Assembly: GCA_003550325.1 (NCBI GenBank)
Contig: QKWP01000027.1
Span: 1-64,000, forward strand
Source: Gigaspora rosea
Lineage: Eukaryota > Glomeromycota > Glomeromycetes > Diversisporales > Gigasporaceae
Direction of reading: 5' to 3'
Length of the DNA: 64,000 nt
Positions 35,352-46,377 of the stretch are shown piece by piece. The position numbers were made by a program, and so were the translations under genes. The notes beneath the pieces were generated by a model. That model did not search any database, had not been told where the DNA came from, and saw only the letters and a list, made by a program, of their open reading frames with translations. How positions within the stretch are numbered: the stretch's first letter is position 1; each line of letters begins with the position of its first letter.

Positions 35352-36230
35352 CAGTCTGATCTCTCTATAGTCACACTCTATATAGCCACACCTCCATATA
35401 AGTACACAATTTTGTGCAACAGACTAGAATATAGTAAAAAAACCTCATTATAGTCACAAATCGCTTACAATCACTATTACAAAAAAAATTTAATTTTTTG
35501 TTAATTTTATTACTAATAAACTCTTATTATACTCACCAAATTTCAATTAAATATGGATTATAATATCTGATTGGCCAATATTTATATTTGTGTATATTTA
35601 AAGTTTTCTATTAAAATTCTTAAATGTTTTTTGACAGCAAATAGCTTTTAATATAGTAATCTGATGAAACAACTACCAAAATGTTCGTCTCGATAAGACG
35701 ATTCTAATGAGTTCAAGTTTGTTAAAATCCAATCACAAGTTCCTAAGATCATTAAGAATTTGTATCACTTTATATGTTTAAAAATTGATTAAATTTAAAT
35801 ATCTGAGTAAAAAATCCTTAGGGCCATGTCATTAATCACCTGATCATTTTTTATCTGAGGCCTATCCTCTCCCTCTTTCTTAATATATATATATAGTCAG
35901 GTTCTTATATATAATTTCAACTTTTTTACCTCCTCCCCTAAAAAATCACCTTATTTTGTCACTCCCTTTAATGGTCTTAGTATTTGTAATTAGATTTGGA
36001 TGATTTTAGATTCTTTAGTATGGTTACATTGCATTAAGCACTTTGGTAATCCAAATTGGACCACTTTATTTAAATCAAATATTTTAAATGTTTTAATAGT
36101 ATTTCAAAATATGCACAAACTTATTGGCCTTTGGTCATGTGATATGACAAAACATTTTATTTATAGTTACACCTCTATATAATCACCAAATTAGGTGCGA
36201 CCAACTTGTAATTATAGAGAGGTCAGATTG
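35352..36230. mobile_element. pogo/Tigger-like non-autonomous element, 879 bp, TA-flanked
   Basis: The left end CAGTCTGATCTCTCTATAGT and the inverted right end CAATCTGACCTCTCTATAAT are near-identical, and TA flanks both sides. The CAGT(C)..CTCTATA terminus and TA duplication are typical of pogo/Tigger elements. It encodes no transposase and contains the Harbinger-like MITE copy at 35821-35966 and a GTCTCGATAAGACGATTCTA module near 35686. Confidence 0.75.
35821..35966 (+). mobile_element. Tourist/Harbinger-like MITE, copy C
   Basis: GGGCCATGTCATTAATCACC to CACCTTATTTTGTCACTCCC, with TTA directly at the left (35818-35820) and TTA one base after the right end. It is nested in the TA-flanked element at 35352-36230. 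Confidence 0.8.
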
Positions 36231-36504
36231 TACCAATATTTGCCAATATGTGTACTATATTAGGCAGATGATAATTGCTTTTTGACATATGTCCAATATT
36301 GATGTTATTTAGCAGATATATATGACTAGTAATATTTTTTCTGTAATGTTTTTGTATAAATAATTATGTAATCTCATGCCAAAAATATTATAGTAAAAAC
36401 ATTTATATAATTATATAAATGCCAGATAACTGTAGTATTAGCAATCTATTAGGTAACAAAAAACAAGATAACAAATAGGACTATATTGGTAATATATTGG
36501 TAAG

Positions 36505-36645
36505 AGATGTGTTATTAATCATCTGATTGATTTTTATTAAAGACCTACCCCTCCCCTTTTTTAATATATATTTGGTCAGGTTCCTTATATAAAATTTTAG
36601 CTTTTTTTATTCTAAAAATACCTGATTTTTGATACCTCTCTAATA
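36505..36645 (+). mobile_element. Tourist/Harbinger-like MITE, copy D (degraded)
   Basis: TGTGTTATTAATCATCTGAT to ACCTGATTTTTGATACCTCT, aligned along its length with copies A-C but without clear TTA flanks. It abuts the next foldback element. Confidence 0.65.
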
Positions 36646-37402
36646 TAGTCACAGTCATAAGTATCTTATTATTATTTTTTTAGATAAAAAAGCTTTAGCT
36701 TTGAAATTTTTACTATAAGTAGTATAAAACATAGATTAGCAAAAAAAACTTTTTTTAATTACTATAGCAAAAGTTAGATAAGAGCTAAAATTTGTTAAAA
36801 TTTTAATTTTTTAATATTAAAATTTATTAACTTTAATTAAAATTAATAAAAAATTAAACTTAAATTTTAAAATTTCAAAAAATTAATTTATTAAAATTTA
36901 AGTATTTTTATAATAGTGACAAAAAATTTGAATTAATTTGATGAGATAGATATTGAGAAATTAAGTTTTAAAGTTATAAAGATTTTTACTAAAAAAAATA
37001 CATGTGGAACTAGGCTTTTACCTAATAAAACATAGTCACACAAACTCTTTTCAGTAAAGCTTTTATATAACTTTAAAAATTAATTTTCAAATAACTATCA
37101 TTAAATTAGTGCAAATTTTTTATCAATACATAAAAATACTTGAAATTTAATATGTTAATTTTTACAATTTTTAAAATTAATACATATTTTTTATTAATAA
37201 TTTTTAATTAAATTTAATTAATTTTTTTAGTAAAAAAAAAAAGATTAAAAATTTTATCAAATTTTAGTTCTCATCTAATTTTTGTTATAGTAATTAAAAA
37301 AAATTTTTTTTTGCTAATTAGATTTGCTTTATACTAAAATTTCAAAGCTATAGCTTTTTAATTTAAAGAGATAAAAATGGTGGATACTTATGACTGCGAC
37401 TA
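36646..37402. mobile_element. 757-bp foldback element
   Basis: TAGTCACAGTCATAAGTATC at the left pairs with GATACTTATGACTGCGACTA at the right. Inside, AAAAGCTTTAGCTTTGAAAT, AAAAGTTAGATAAGAGCTAA and long AT arms are mirrored by AGATTTGCTTTATACTAAAA, CTCATCTAATTTTTGTTATA and neighbours. No coding sequence. Confidence 0.75.
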
Positions 37403-37564
37403 AACATCAGTAATTCCAATATCTTACCCTTATATATATGAGTAAGATAAGACAAATATCGACATATATCAGGCGTATATCAGGGAGCTCATGTCCCGAT
37501 AATTAACCAAATGTCCGTTAATTCGACTTGTGATAAGTAAAGGGCAAAAAATAGTAATTTATAG

Positions 37565-37686
37565 TTATTGTATGGGTATGTAGTGAATAACCTAGATACA
37601 CACGGGTTCATATTCCGTGCCAAAAGCATGTGATTTAAATATGAACCCATGTGTGTAACTGGTTATTTAATATACCCATACAATAA
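37565..37686. mobile_element. 122-bp palindromic MITE
   Basis: TTATTGTATGGGTATGTAGT pairs with ATATACCCATACAATAA, and ATACACACGGGTTCATATT with AATATGAACCCATGTGTGT. Confidence 0.75.
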
Positions 37687-37733
37687 ATATCTTTGTTGCA
37701 CGGTGTCTGACGTAACAATACCGTGCTAATAAA

Positions 37734-37894
37734 TAGGGATTAGAACCGCCTAAATTTTTTTCTTAATCGTTTAATCGTTTAACCGTTTAACCGTTTAATT
37801 TGGCCGGCATTAAAATAATTCCGGCCCACGACCAACATAATTCTGTCCGGAACTATAGAGCAATTTTTAAACGGTTAAACGGTTCCAATCCCTA
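37734..37894. mobile_element. 161-bp hAT-type MITE
   Basis: TAGGGATTAGAACCG and CGGTTCCAATCCCTA are inverted termini. The flanking octamers CTAATAAA and CTAATAAG match at 7 of 8. Both subterminal zones carry repeats of GTTTAAYCG (four in a row at the left), in line with transposase-binding repeats of hAT elements. Confidence 0.85.
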
Positions 37895-38462
37895 CTAATA
37901 AGTAAATAAAAAAAGCACAGATTGCCACATAAGACCCGTCAATAATTATTACTTATTTTATTACATTGCCCAACTCTAATTTCCGCCATTGCGGAAAAAA
38001 ATAGTATTTATTTTTTTCAAATTTTTAAGTCAGAAAATGAAATGGGAGTGCTTAACGGCCTCATTTCGTGAATTAATAAACTTTTTATAAAAAGATCATT
38101 CATTCAAATTTATCGAAGGCGAAATAAATGCGTATGAACTTTTTTGCTTAGAACACACTTACCAATCAATTAGCCAGTTTTTGATAATAACGTTTACATA
38201 GGTGAAAACACCATAGGTGCATTTTAGTAAAAGAGTTTGTCAAAACCAAATTCCCATTATAATTATGAAACCTTTTAATGGTCGAAAAGTTCAAAAATAA
38301 TTGATGCTAAAAATATGAGTAAAATATCTGATGTTAATGGAGTAACATCTGTTACGCAATGGAGTAACTTATCTTTGGTCATATGATTCGGAAAAAATGA
38401 AATTGTTCATGACATGATTAGTATGTTTTATGAGGATGTTTCGCATAAAATAAATTTTTAGT

Positions 38463-38614
38463 TAAAGAATGGTGTCATAATTATTATTACATGTTATAAT
38501 TATTATTATATATGTATTAGTTATGTATAATTATAATAATATATATAATAATAATTATTACTTTTTTGTAATAATAATTATTACATGTAATAATAATTAT
38601 GGCACCATTCTTTA
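38463..38614. mobile_element. 152-bp palindrome, AT-rich MITE
   Basis: TAAAGAATGGTGTCATAATT pairs with AATTATGGCACCATTCTTTA. The core is TAATAATAATTATTACATGT-type text in both orientations. Confidence 0.7.
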
Positions 38615-39248
38615 TGTTTAGTAGCTTGGGATTAAATCTAATATAGGTGACACCTTAATAAATAATCAATTGGTTTAAAGTATATACTTTATTTATATTT
38701 AATCCGTAGCTTGTTTAAATTCCAAAACTTCCAAATATGGCTTCTTTTTATAAAAAATAAAATTAGCAATTTAAAAGGACATAGTAAAAAAGTCGATGAT
38801 TTCAATTTGCTCGGAGATTTTTATTTTTATTTTTTTTAAAAAAATGCTAATTTTATTTTAGTATAGTCAACCTTACCTTTTTACTGTATATGATATCGGA
38901 GAAAAGTGCATTTATAGAATGTCACTTATAGAAAGTTGAATTAGTCTCAAAACATACAATGTTACATAATTACGTCAGATTTACGTACTTATACGTATAG
39001 GGAAGTGCATGTGATGTACATGTGATGTGCGGTTGATTAACATAATAAAAGGGTCAGCCCGGAAATTAAATTCCTGACTAATGTAATATAAGCATTTCAT
39101 TGGTTATTAACATAATAAAAGAAATACTTCACACAGCCGGAAATTTAAGACTAAATGATGTCACATAAGCATTTTATGGATGCAGTAAGCCTATTAAGTA
39201 GCCGCATTTTAAAAGAATTTCCAGATTACAAGGTAGCTTAGTCTTAAG
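38615..39248. other. Gene-free AT-rich stretch
   Basis: No gene recognised. ATTAACATAATAAAAG and TAAGCATTT(C/T)AT are repeated near 39037-39100 and 39108-39178, suggesting a small local duplication. Confidence 0.4.
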
Positions 39249-39354
39249 AGTGTTACCAATTGAAAGTTGAAAAAATCGATTGGTTGCTAGTTGGCAACTA
39301 ATCGATTGAACTTTTAGATATTATTAATCGATTGAAAATTTAATTAATTAATTG

Positions 39355-39519
39355 TCACGGCTGATGCTGTAATTTGGACCTATTTCGACATGGATTTTTG
39401 GAATGTTTTTTAGGGAGTTTATGGTTAGAATTGATAATTAAAGAATACATGTGGATTTTAACAGGCTTATCTTATCAAATCAGACCCGAATTTCAGCATC
39501 AGCAATTTTAGCGACATCA
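39355..39519. mobile_element. Small nested MITE
   Basis: TGTCACGGCTGATGCTGTAA TTTGG at the left is matched by the inverse of AATTTCAGCATCAGCAATTT TAGCGACA at the right. Confidence 0.6.
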
Positions 39520-39524
39520 ATTAT

Positions 39525-39706
39525 TGTCGCGGATCATAATTAAAATGAAATCCTGTTTCTATTTAACCCTTTAAAACTCACTTATACTTGTTTAACATAA
39601 ACTCTATCTTAGCCTTAACCCTAAAAAATGTGCCCCAAAAAATTATTTTTCGGTAACTTGTCAATTTTTTATACCATCAGATTTCGATTTCATTATGATC
39701 CGATCA
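39525..39706. mobile_element. TGTCGCGG-family MITE, nested copy
   Basis: Ends TGTCGCGGATCATAATTAAA ATGAAATC and GATTTCGATTTCATTATGAT CCGATCA are inverted. The interior ACTCACTTATACTTG and CCTTAACCCTAAA lines up with the 13293-13520 copy. Confidence 0.65.
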
Positions 39707-39712
39707 TTTTTA

Positions 39713-39825
39713 CCGTAAAATCTCGATAACGCGCAGGGGTGAAATTGCTAATTTCGGCCCGAATTAAGCTTAATTCGGGCCAAGCTTCGAAATAACACCC
39801 ATGTCGCTATTTCGAGATTTTACGG
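39713..39825. mobile_element. 113-bp palindromic MITE, TA-flanked
   Basis: CCGTAAAATCTCGATAACG and its inverse CGCTATTTCGAGATTTTACGG bound the element, with TA on both sides. The exact centre is a perfect 26-bp palindrome starting GGCCCGAATTAAG (half-site). Confidence 0.75.
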
Positions 39826-39830
39826 TATAT

Positions 39831-39962
39831 CGCAAATCAACGATTACCAATTTCTAGGGTATCGTAAGTTTTTTAATACCCTAAATTTTATAAGTTTTAT
39901 TAGTGTGCTAAAAACTTAGGATATTCTAAATATCAGTAATCGTGAACGATTTCTGATTTGCG
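39831..39962. mobile_element. ~132-bp inverted-repeat unit
   Basis: GCAAATCAACGATTACCAAT and ATCAGTAATCGTGAACGATT, then GATTTGC, form imperfect arms, with AGGGTAT/ATATCCT-like inner pairing. Confidence 0.55.
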
Positions 39963-40002
39963 CCAAGATATAAAAAATGATCGGGACCACGAAAAGTAAT
40001 AA

Positions 40003-40162
40003 GGGCTATGGCAGATATTACGTAACATTTTTTTACTATACCCTCTACCCCCTCCCCCACGAAAAAGAAATTTGATTGGCTATTATAAATTCATATATCT
40101 AACGTAAGATGTCAGAGACCCTTTAGGAGATTACGTAAATTACGTAATGTCTGTTATTACCC
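40003..40162. mobile_element. 160-bp Tourist/Harbinger-like MITE
   Basis: GGGCTATGGCAGATATTACG and CGTAATGTCTGTTATTACCC are inverted ends. TAA flanks both sides (40000-40002, 40163-40165), the TWA-type 3-bp duplication of PIF/Harbinger elements. Confidence 0.8.
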
Positions 40163-40362
40163 TAATTAATTAATTAATTAGTTGCAACTAATTGAGATTA
40201 ATCGATTAATCGATTAGTTTTAACCTATAAACTAATCGATTAATCGATTAATTAGTTGCAAACTACCAATTAATCGATTAATCGATTACATTGTAACTAG
40301 TTATCAACTGAGCCAAATAATAGATTGAAAAAATTTTGGCAATTTGTAACACTAGTCTTAAG

Positions 40363-41740
40363 ATTAGCGGACCTGGAAAAATTGGGTTGCTCTTAGTCTT
40401 GAGACTAGACCATCTGATCTAATCAGCTCTTTAAGACACCGATGGGGGGTTTTTTTGATAAACCGTTACACGAATTTTACACGAATTTTACCATTAAGTG
40501 TAACAAAGAAATATTCAATAAAAAGTTTTTTTTTAGATTATACGTGAGATAAATAAGAAATAAATATTAAAAAAAAAACAGCTACACTAAGCCATAAAAG
40601 AAAGCACTATCACTAGTTGTTGAAGCGATCGGGTATTTTCGGTAGTGAGTGATCGGTTTGTCATTGAGCGATCGGTTTATAATGGGTAAGGGTGAATTCT
40701 GAAGGAAAATGGCCTTTTTTAATTTATTTTCAGCTAATAATTAAACATGTAGATATTGCCATATTCTATATACTTTAATATGGAATCAAAGTAAGTTAAA
40801 AGACCGTTATTGTAAAAACTCATTTGTTAACGAAAAATAATTCTCAATCATGATTGGCTAATTTTGGGGTCGATCCAAATCGGTCGATACGCGATAACCA
40901 GACCATTAACATCTCTAATTATTTATTTTTGAATTCTGATTCTAAATATTACTTGCTACATTTAATATTAGAATATATATACAAAGATATTTGTTTTTGA
41001 TTAAGATTTTCAGTTACAAAATTTTTTTAACATTGAAGAAAAAAAAATAAAATTCATGCCAATGCAATAACTAATCCAATGCTGTACAGTAAATCGGCAA
41101 TATGATATGATTGAGCTGACTAAATAATGAACTTTATCATTTTCTTTCCTGAATAAATCCTCTGCTTCTAGTATAAAAGATTTAATAAGTTAAATTGAAT
41201 AAAAATAAATCAAAGAAAGGCATAGTATTTAGTTTATATATTATTCGAATTTAGAAGTTACGGTCTATACAAATCTGATAACGGTTTACTCTTCAATTAA
41301 CAGTATAATTCCAATCATTACAAGATCACGAGGTCAGTTTCATGTTCATCACATTCACTACGTTCTTGGCATTTCACTATATTTCTGGTAAGTTTAAACA
41401 TGATTTAGATTAGTAAAGTTTCAATTTTGGATGTAGATAAAAAAAAAAAAAGACCGAAATCACCATGGCAGATCAAAACTGGATATGTACAAGAGATATA
41501 ATGTAATATGATACAGTAACATTCTTAGATCGCCAGTAAACCTTGGGCTAAAATTACAATCTATAGGATTCATTTAAATATTTATCATAAAATTTAGGAC
41601 GAAATCTTTGATAATTTTATGCAGGTTCATGTGTTATAACGTGAATAGATTAGGCGCAACCAATTAAACAATACCTGATTAGTAATTAGACCGATGATTC
41701 ACGTTGTCAACATATATTTTTTATTTTTATTTTTAGGGTG
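40363..41740. other. Gene-free stretch
   Basis: No gene recognised. GAGCGATCGGTTT-like text is repeated three times near 40625-40680. The rest is AT-rich. Confidence 0.4.
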
Positions 41741-41744
41741 AATC

Positions 41745-42005
41745 TATTTGTAACCGTGGTGACAGTTCCGAGCTAATCAAATTGCAAGATTAGGTCTTAA
41801 AATTATGACTATGAAGCCGTCATTTGTATCTAGCAAAAAATAGTGAAGATTGGTCTATAGTAAAGAATTTTTTTAAAACAAAGCCAAGCATATTAAAATT
41901 CACTCAATTTTCTTGAGGCATTTTATTATATAATAAATCTATTTCTAACCCTAAATCTAACCCTAACCCAAATCTGGTTACTGTCACCGCTGGTGACAAG
42001 CAAAT
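41745..42005. mobile_element. ~260-bp MITE with GGTGACAG ends
   Basis: ATTTGTAACCGTGGTGACAG at the left and CTGTCACCGCTGGTGACAAG CAAAT at the right are inverted. The right half has telomere-like CTAACCCTAAATCTAACCCT AACCC. The left context GTGAATCTATTTGT is shared with the element at 29088. Confidence 0.7.
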
Positions 42006-42421
42006 TTTTCTTATTATTATTATTATTGTTGTTGTTTTTTGCTGCGAAAAGATCAAAAGATCATCAATTGGATCGTTAATAAAGGAAAAAGTGTACTGTT
42101 TGAAATATGAAATGGGCCATTGAGAAATAACTCCAATTTTAGTGATGCATGCAAGGATGAGTACTGAACCTTATCTTTGTCTCCGTTGTTTATTATCATG
42201 GAAAGTTTATTCAACACCGGTCTTTCGGACTTTGTTCCTTATTATAGAAATGACCGTTTTACGAAAGTGAATTATACATCAAAAATAAACTGTTTTCCGG
42301 ATCTTCTACAGTGGCTGCAGTAAGATCGCTATTAAAGTGTATAACCTTTTATTAATTCTAGATGATCTCAACCTTAGATCGTCCGGTCGTCTGGAACTAT
42401 CAAATTCTATAGTGATAATTA

Positions 42422-42643
42422 TATGCGATCTTTGCTAGGAAAATGACCCTCCAAGGTTATATAGATTTTATCAAATTTATCAGCTATCTAATAGTTTTTT
42501 TTTTATTTCGTAAAGTTCACTAATCTCTACAATATAAAAAAGTTTATTTGAATTGGATCATTGGATAGCTGGCACATTTGAATTTTGTTTATAAAATCTA
42601 CATGGCCTCGGAAGAACATTTTCCTAGCAAAGATCCCATATAT
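42422..42643. mobile_element. 222-bp MITE
   Basis: TATGCGATCTTTGCTAGGAA AATG and CATTTTCCTAGCAAAGATCC CATA are inverted termini. CCTCCAAGG/CCTCGG, AGATTTTAT/ATAAAATCT and GCTATCTAATAG/TTGGATAGC pair inside. Confidence 0.8.
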
Positions 42644-42649
42644 AGTTTA

Positions 42650-44086
42650 TGTTTGCATAATACCTACTAACCAAAGCTTATGCTTGCATTAAACCTACTT
42701 GCCAAATCTAAACGTCTCTTTAATCCTAAGCAGCTCGTTGGAAAAGAGTGACGCATAGTACGTACGTACAGTGTAACTTCATTTTAAGTCACGTGAATTG
42801 AATTTTATAGTTTTTCTCATATAAGACTCGGATATTATTTGTTCTTAAGGTTTATCGATAAGGAAAAAGGATTTTATTTAATCAGATTGTTGGCTTCATT
42901 TAGTTAAACATAACTTTTTTTGAAAATTTTCATATTATTTATTTATTTTTTTAATATTCTTTTTTATTTGGTTTTAATGAACACATTAATTTCGATTTTA
43001 TTTTTAATCAGCAATAAAAATGATTATTTTACATATACCATATATGGACTTTCAAATATATTATTAATAATATACATGAAAGTTCGAAGGGACATTCTAC
43101 CTCAGCAGCATTCATATATAATTTACAAATTTTTATTATATAAATTTGATGTCCTTGCTTTCCACCACGTGTAAATATCACACTTGCTTGATCACCTCAC
43201 TTGTCGGTCTGTCTTTCATAATTGGGAAATCAAGTAGGTAATTCGTCTTCTTATATACATTTCTATATACAGTATTCTTACACTCATTTCATAGTAAAAA
43301 TATTAAAACAAATTAAAAAACAAAAGATTCCATGAAAAGGAGTACAAGAACGTTCTAGAATGCATAGTACGAAGGTTAGTTAGGGTTAGCGACGTTTTCA
43401 TATACAAGAATCGATTAAAATCATGCCCTGTCATGTCGTCATATGAAACGTTGAATAACTCATTTATTCTGCTGTGCCGTACCAATCAAAATATTATCGC
43501 TTATATTTTATTGGTTCTAAACTTGATCAGGGATGATCAGGCTATAATTTTATCAATATAATAACCATATTTTCAAATTTGTCATAAGCATTATAATTAA
43601 AGTTGATCCTACACGTGGTGAAAATACGAAAAGCAATAATACAAATTTCTTGCATTATGCACTTAATTCCCTTAATTATTTTCATAGATTAACATCAGAT
43701 TAGATTAGAAATTAAATGAGAAAATTGTCATATCATTATACAATGTTAAACAAGTGAATCAATACTTATGGTTTTGTTTCATTTTGTTTGGTAATTTGCA
43801 GAAAAGCAATATTTTTTTTCTTTTTTTGCAGACATTTATAGCAAAGCATCGTGCTTCCCCTAATTCCATTTATTCCCCATTGATCTACCCATTAATAACT
43901 TTAAGGGGCCTAACTAAATTACGTTCAAATATTATGATAGAGAAATTATAAATTAAATACAATATAATAGTATGTGAGCATATTAACCTGATATTTATAA
44001 ATATAAAGATTTGTCAAATATTTTGGTTTCTGGCTTTCAAGGTCCAAGGTTTCACATATTTTTTACATTTTTCCTACATAAAAAAT
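42650..44086. other. Intergenic region before the Zn2Cys6 gene
   Basis: No supported gene. Short frames at 42920-43174, 43303-43485 and 43754-43951 are hydrophobic or low-complexity and show no motif. The promoter of the downstream gene should lie in the last few hundred bases. Confidence 0.4.
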
Positions 44087-44425
44087 ATGCCTTATATACT
44101 TGACAACATATGTAATTCGTCAAAAATGCATAAAATTCATTCCACTGTAAAACGTCGCAACGCGACAATGGCATGTGATTCTTGCAGACACGCGAAAACT
44201 AGGTGTACTCGTTTTCCTAACGAATCTATGTGCTTAAGATGTTCTCAAAGAAAAGAAGTATGTACTTACTTTAGAATACCAAAAAAACGAGGGCCGCGTC
44301 CACGTCGTCAATCACTCAATTCTCTAGCTGAAACAATTGCAATTTTAAGTGCTACAAGTAATGAACCATGCCCACAAAAGAATAACGAGAAGCATTTTTG
44401 TCATCCTGGTTGCATCATACGGTGA
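44087..44425 (+). CDS. Small Zn2Cys6 (fungal binuclear cluster) DNA-binding protein
   Basis: The frame encodes 112 residues. Residues 28-59 hold the full Zn(II)2Cys6 pattern C-x2-C-x6-C-xn-C-x2-C-x6-C (ACDSCRHAKTRCTRFP, then CLRCSQRKEVCTYF), which binds two zinc ions and contacts DNA in Gal4-type regulators. A basic linker (PKKRGPRPRRQS) follows, plausible as a nuclear localisation signal and DNA contact. The remainder is short, with a Cys/His-containing tail (HFCHPGCIIR), and there is no middle homology region or activation domain. The usual family length is several hundred residues, so this is a minimal family member, a first exon, or a truncation. The in-frame Met at codon 14 is an alternative start, and the finger is kept either way. 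Target genes are unknown. Confidence 0.85.
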   Translation: MPYILDNICNSSKMHKIHSTVKRRNATMACDSCRHAKTRCTRFPNESMCLRCSQRKEVCTYFRIPKKRGPRPRRQSLNSLAETIAILSATSNEPCPQKNNEKHFCHPGCIIR

Positions 44426-44491
44426 CCGTTAAATTTTATTTTAAACGTTCGATGCTCATTTATTTTCTTCTGTAAATTTCGATATAAGAAA

Positions 44492-44612
44492 TTTGTATAT
44501 TTCGATTTTCTCTTTCGCACAAAAATTTGTATATTTCTATTATCTTTTTCGAACAAAGATTTGTATATTTCCGTTATCTATTTCGAACAAGAGATTGTAT
44601 ATTTTGATAATC
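44492..44612 (+). repeat. 34-bp tandem repeat, ~3.5 units, after the Zn2Cys6 gene
   Basis: TTTGTATATTTCGATTTTCT CTTTCGCACAAAAA-like units start at 44492, 44526, 44560 and, partly, 44594. It begins 67 bp after the stop codon, so it probably lies in the 3' UTR. The 94-codon ORF over it is not supported. Confidence 0.8.
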
Positions 44613-45545
44613 CACAAAAAGAAAAAAAAAAAAACAAAAAAGAGAAAAAAATCACGGTTTATTTATAGCTTAACACAAAATTCTTACCTTCTCTATGATA
44701 CTATGCCAATTATGTACTTTCCTATAATCATTGCGATTCCCACACACATTCATACACACATTCAAACACCACAATAGCGCTTTCTATTTCTATTTTATTC
44801 ACTTTGTTTCACAATTTTTTTTCGGTAAAACAGTTTCCTTAAAGTAACTGTTGAAGTGTAAGAGATCCTCTATTACGTTAAGCATTATAAATCCATGACA
44901 GATGCGATGTTCAGCTTCTTATAATCTATAGTCCGCATGACAATAGATTAAAGTGACGTTATGATTTGCTTTGAATTTCTATAAATTAATGTGGTTACCT
45001 TTATATTTATGTTAGATTTATGATCTATTTAAAATACATTACCATTATTAGTAAATTAATTTAGGGCAATTTGCATTCAATTTAACTGTAATAAACATTC
45101 ATTTAATATAATTATGCTTTAATATTACTATATTGCAATTAACAAATCTAGAGATGACAATAGCTTTGTTGAATTAATTTTAATATGCCAGCAAAATCAT
45201 ATGATTGTCATTTTATCTTGAATCTTATTTTGGATTATCTCTTGATCGGATTAAATGATATTAGGCTTTTTTTTAAATATTTTTCTTACTAAATTAGATG
45301 AATTTTGAATGCTTTTACTAATATTAAAATATTTATCAAAATAGAAATAGTATAAAATTTTTTTTAAAAACTTTGAATAAAAAAAGCTTATAATAAATCG
45401 TTATTGAATGTGTAGCATTCAATAACAGATTTTTTGGCAGAAGCAATGAGAATACCGTGACCCGAAGGATCACTGGATGATCATTTTGGATGACAATAAA
45501 AGAAGTATCTGGCTTTGAATTTAATGTGCTAACCTGGGCCTCAGA
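44613..45545. other. Gene-free stretch with one perfect small hairpin
   Basis: GTTATTGAATG and CATTCAATAAC separated by TGTAG lie at about 45402-45428. Nothing else is recognised. Confidence 0.45.
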
Positions 45546-45822
45546 TAGGGGTGGAAATGGTTTAAAACGTAATGTTAAAAATCATGATTGTTTGATTTAA
45601 AAATGTTTTTAAATGATTTAATACATTCTGACGTAATCATAATACGTAACAATGGATAGTATTTATTTATTCGTCAAAACACACCTTTATTGTTATCTCA
45701 TTTTAAAATATAAAAGTATAAACAATCATGCTCCGTGGGAGATTTCTATTAAAAGAAATTCGCTTGAACTTTACAAAGGTTACGGAAACTGACAAACTTG
45801 GTCGAACTACACCTCGCCAAAA

Positions 45823-46086
45823 ATGTCTACTGTGGAGAACACTTTGTGTTTAGTCGTTAGATTAAAGGATCACTTATATAGATGCAAAAAGCTTCGAATT
45901 TTTTCAAATAAATTTCTTTTCGTGTTTGAACTTGCCTGCCAGATTCTTTTTGTTCCAGCTTCCTCGGCTTGCTGGTCTAACTTTGAGTTTATTCATAATA
46001 AACATCGTGCATGTCTAGATAATGAATGAGTAAAAAAACTTGTTGCAGTTTATCAGAATTTGAGAATTCAAAAAGGAATTGAGATT
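45823..46086 (+). pseudogene. hAT transposase C-terminal dimerisation region, relic
   Basis: The frame reads ELACQILFVPASSACWSNFE, FIHNKHRACLDNE, a TGA at 46027, then VKKLVAVYQNLRIQKGIEID in the same frame. The I-x-x-PASSA ... W-S-x-F-x-FIH-x-K-x-R-x-x-L-x-x-E ... KL-x-x-Y-x-NLR pattern is the hAT C-terminal dimerisation region (Dimer_Tnp_hAT). The catalytic part is missing, so the copy is a deletion derivative. Confidence 0.75.
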
Positions 46087-46095
46087 GATGGTTAG

Positions 46096-46377
46096 TTCGA
46101 AGATGAGTTTACCATGGCGGCCCTCCTAAAGTTCGCTAATGATCGACGTCACACTGCCCCAGCATCTAATTCTCCATTTGTCAGATAATCAAAATTATCT
46201 TTAACATCGTCTAGTATCTCCCGTCTAAACAAAAAAGCTTAATTATTGTTTAAACAGGATAAACAGGAGGATATTAGATGATGATAAGGATGATTTTGAT
46301 TATCTGTAAATTAGATACTGCGGCAGTGGACATCGACCGTTAGCTAACTTTGGGGGCCACTCTGGCAAATTCTTCGA
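46096..46377. mobile_element. 282-bp foldback inside the hAT relic
   Basis: TTCGAAGATGAGTTTACCAT GGCGGCC, AAAGTTCGCTAATGATCGAC and ACTGCCCCAGCATCTAATT are mirrored by AATTAGATACTGCGGCAGT, GTCGATGT-type text, GCTAACTTTGGGGGCCAC and TTCTTCGAA. The arms are about 110 bp and diverged by roughly 10-20 percent by eye. Confidence 0.7.

Larger units (their letters stand above)
39249..40354. mobile_element. hAT-like element, 1.1 kb, stuffed with smaller MITEs
   Basis: Ends AGTGTTACCAATTGAAAG and GGCAATTTGTAACACTA are inverted. The octamer GTCTTAAG lies immediately outside both (39241-39248, 40355-40362). Both subterminal zones carry many ATCGATTA/TAATCGAT repeats, denser at the right (40190-40290). 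Inside lie at least five further inverted-repeat units (39355-39519, 39525-39706, 39713-39825, 39831-39962, 40003-40162). No transposase is seen. Confidence 0.75.
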
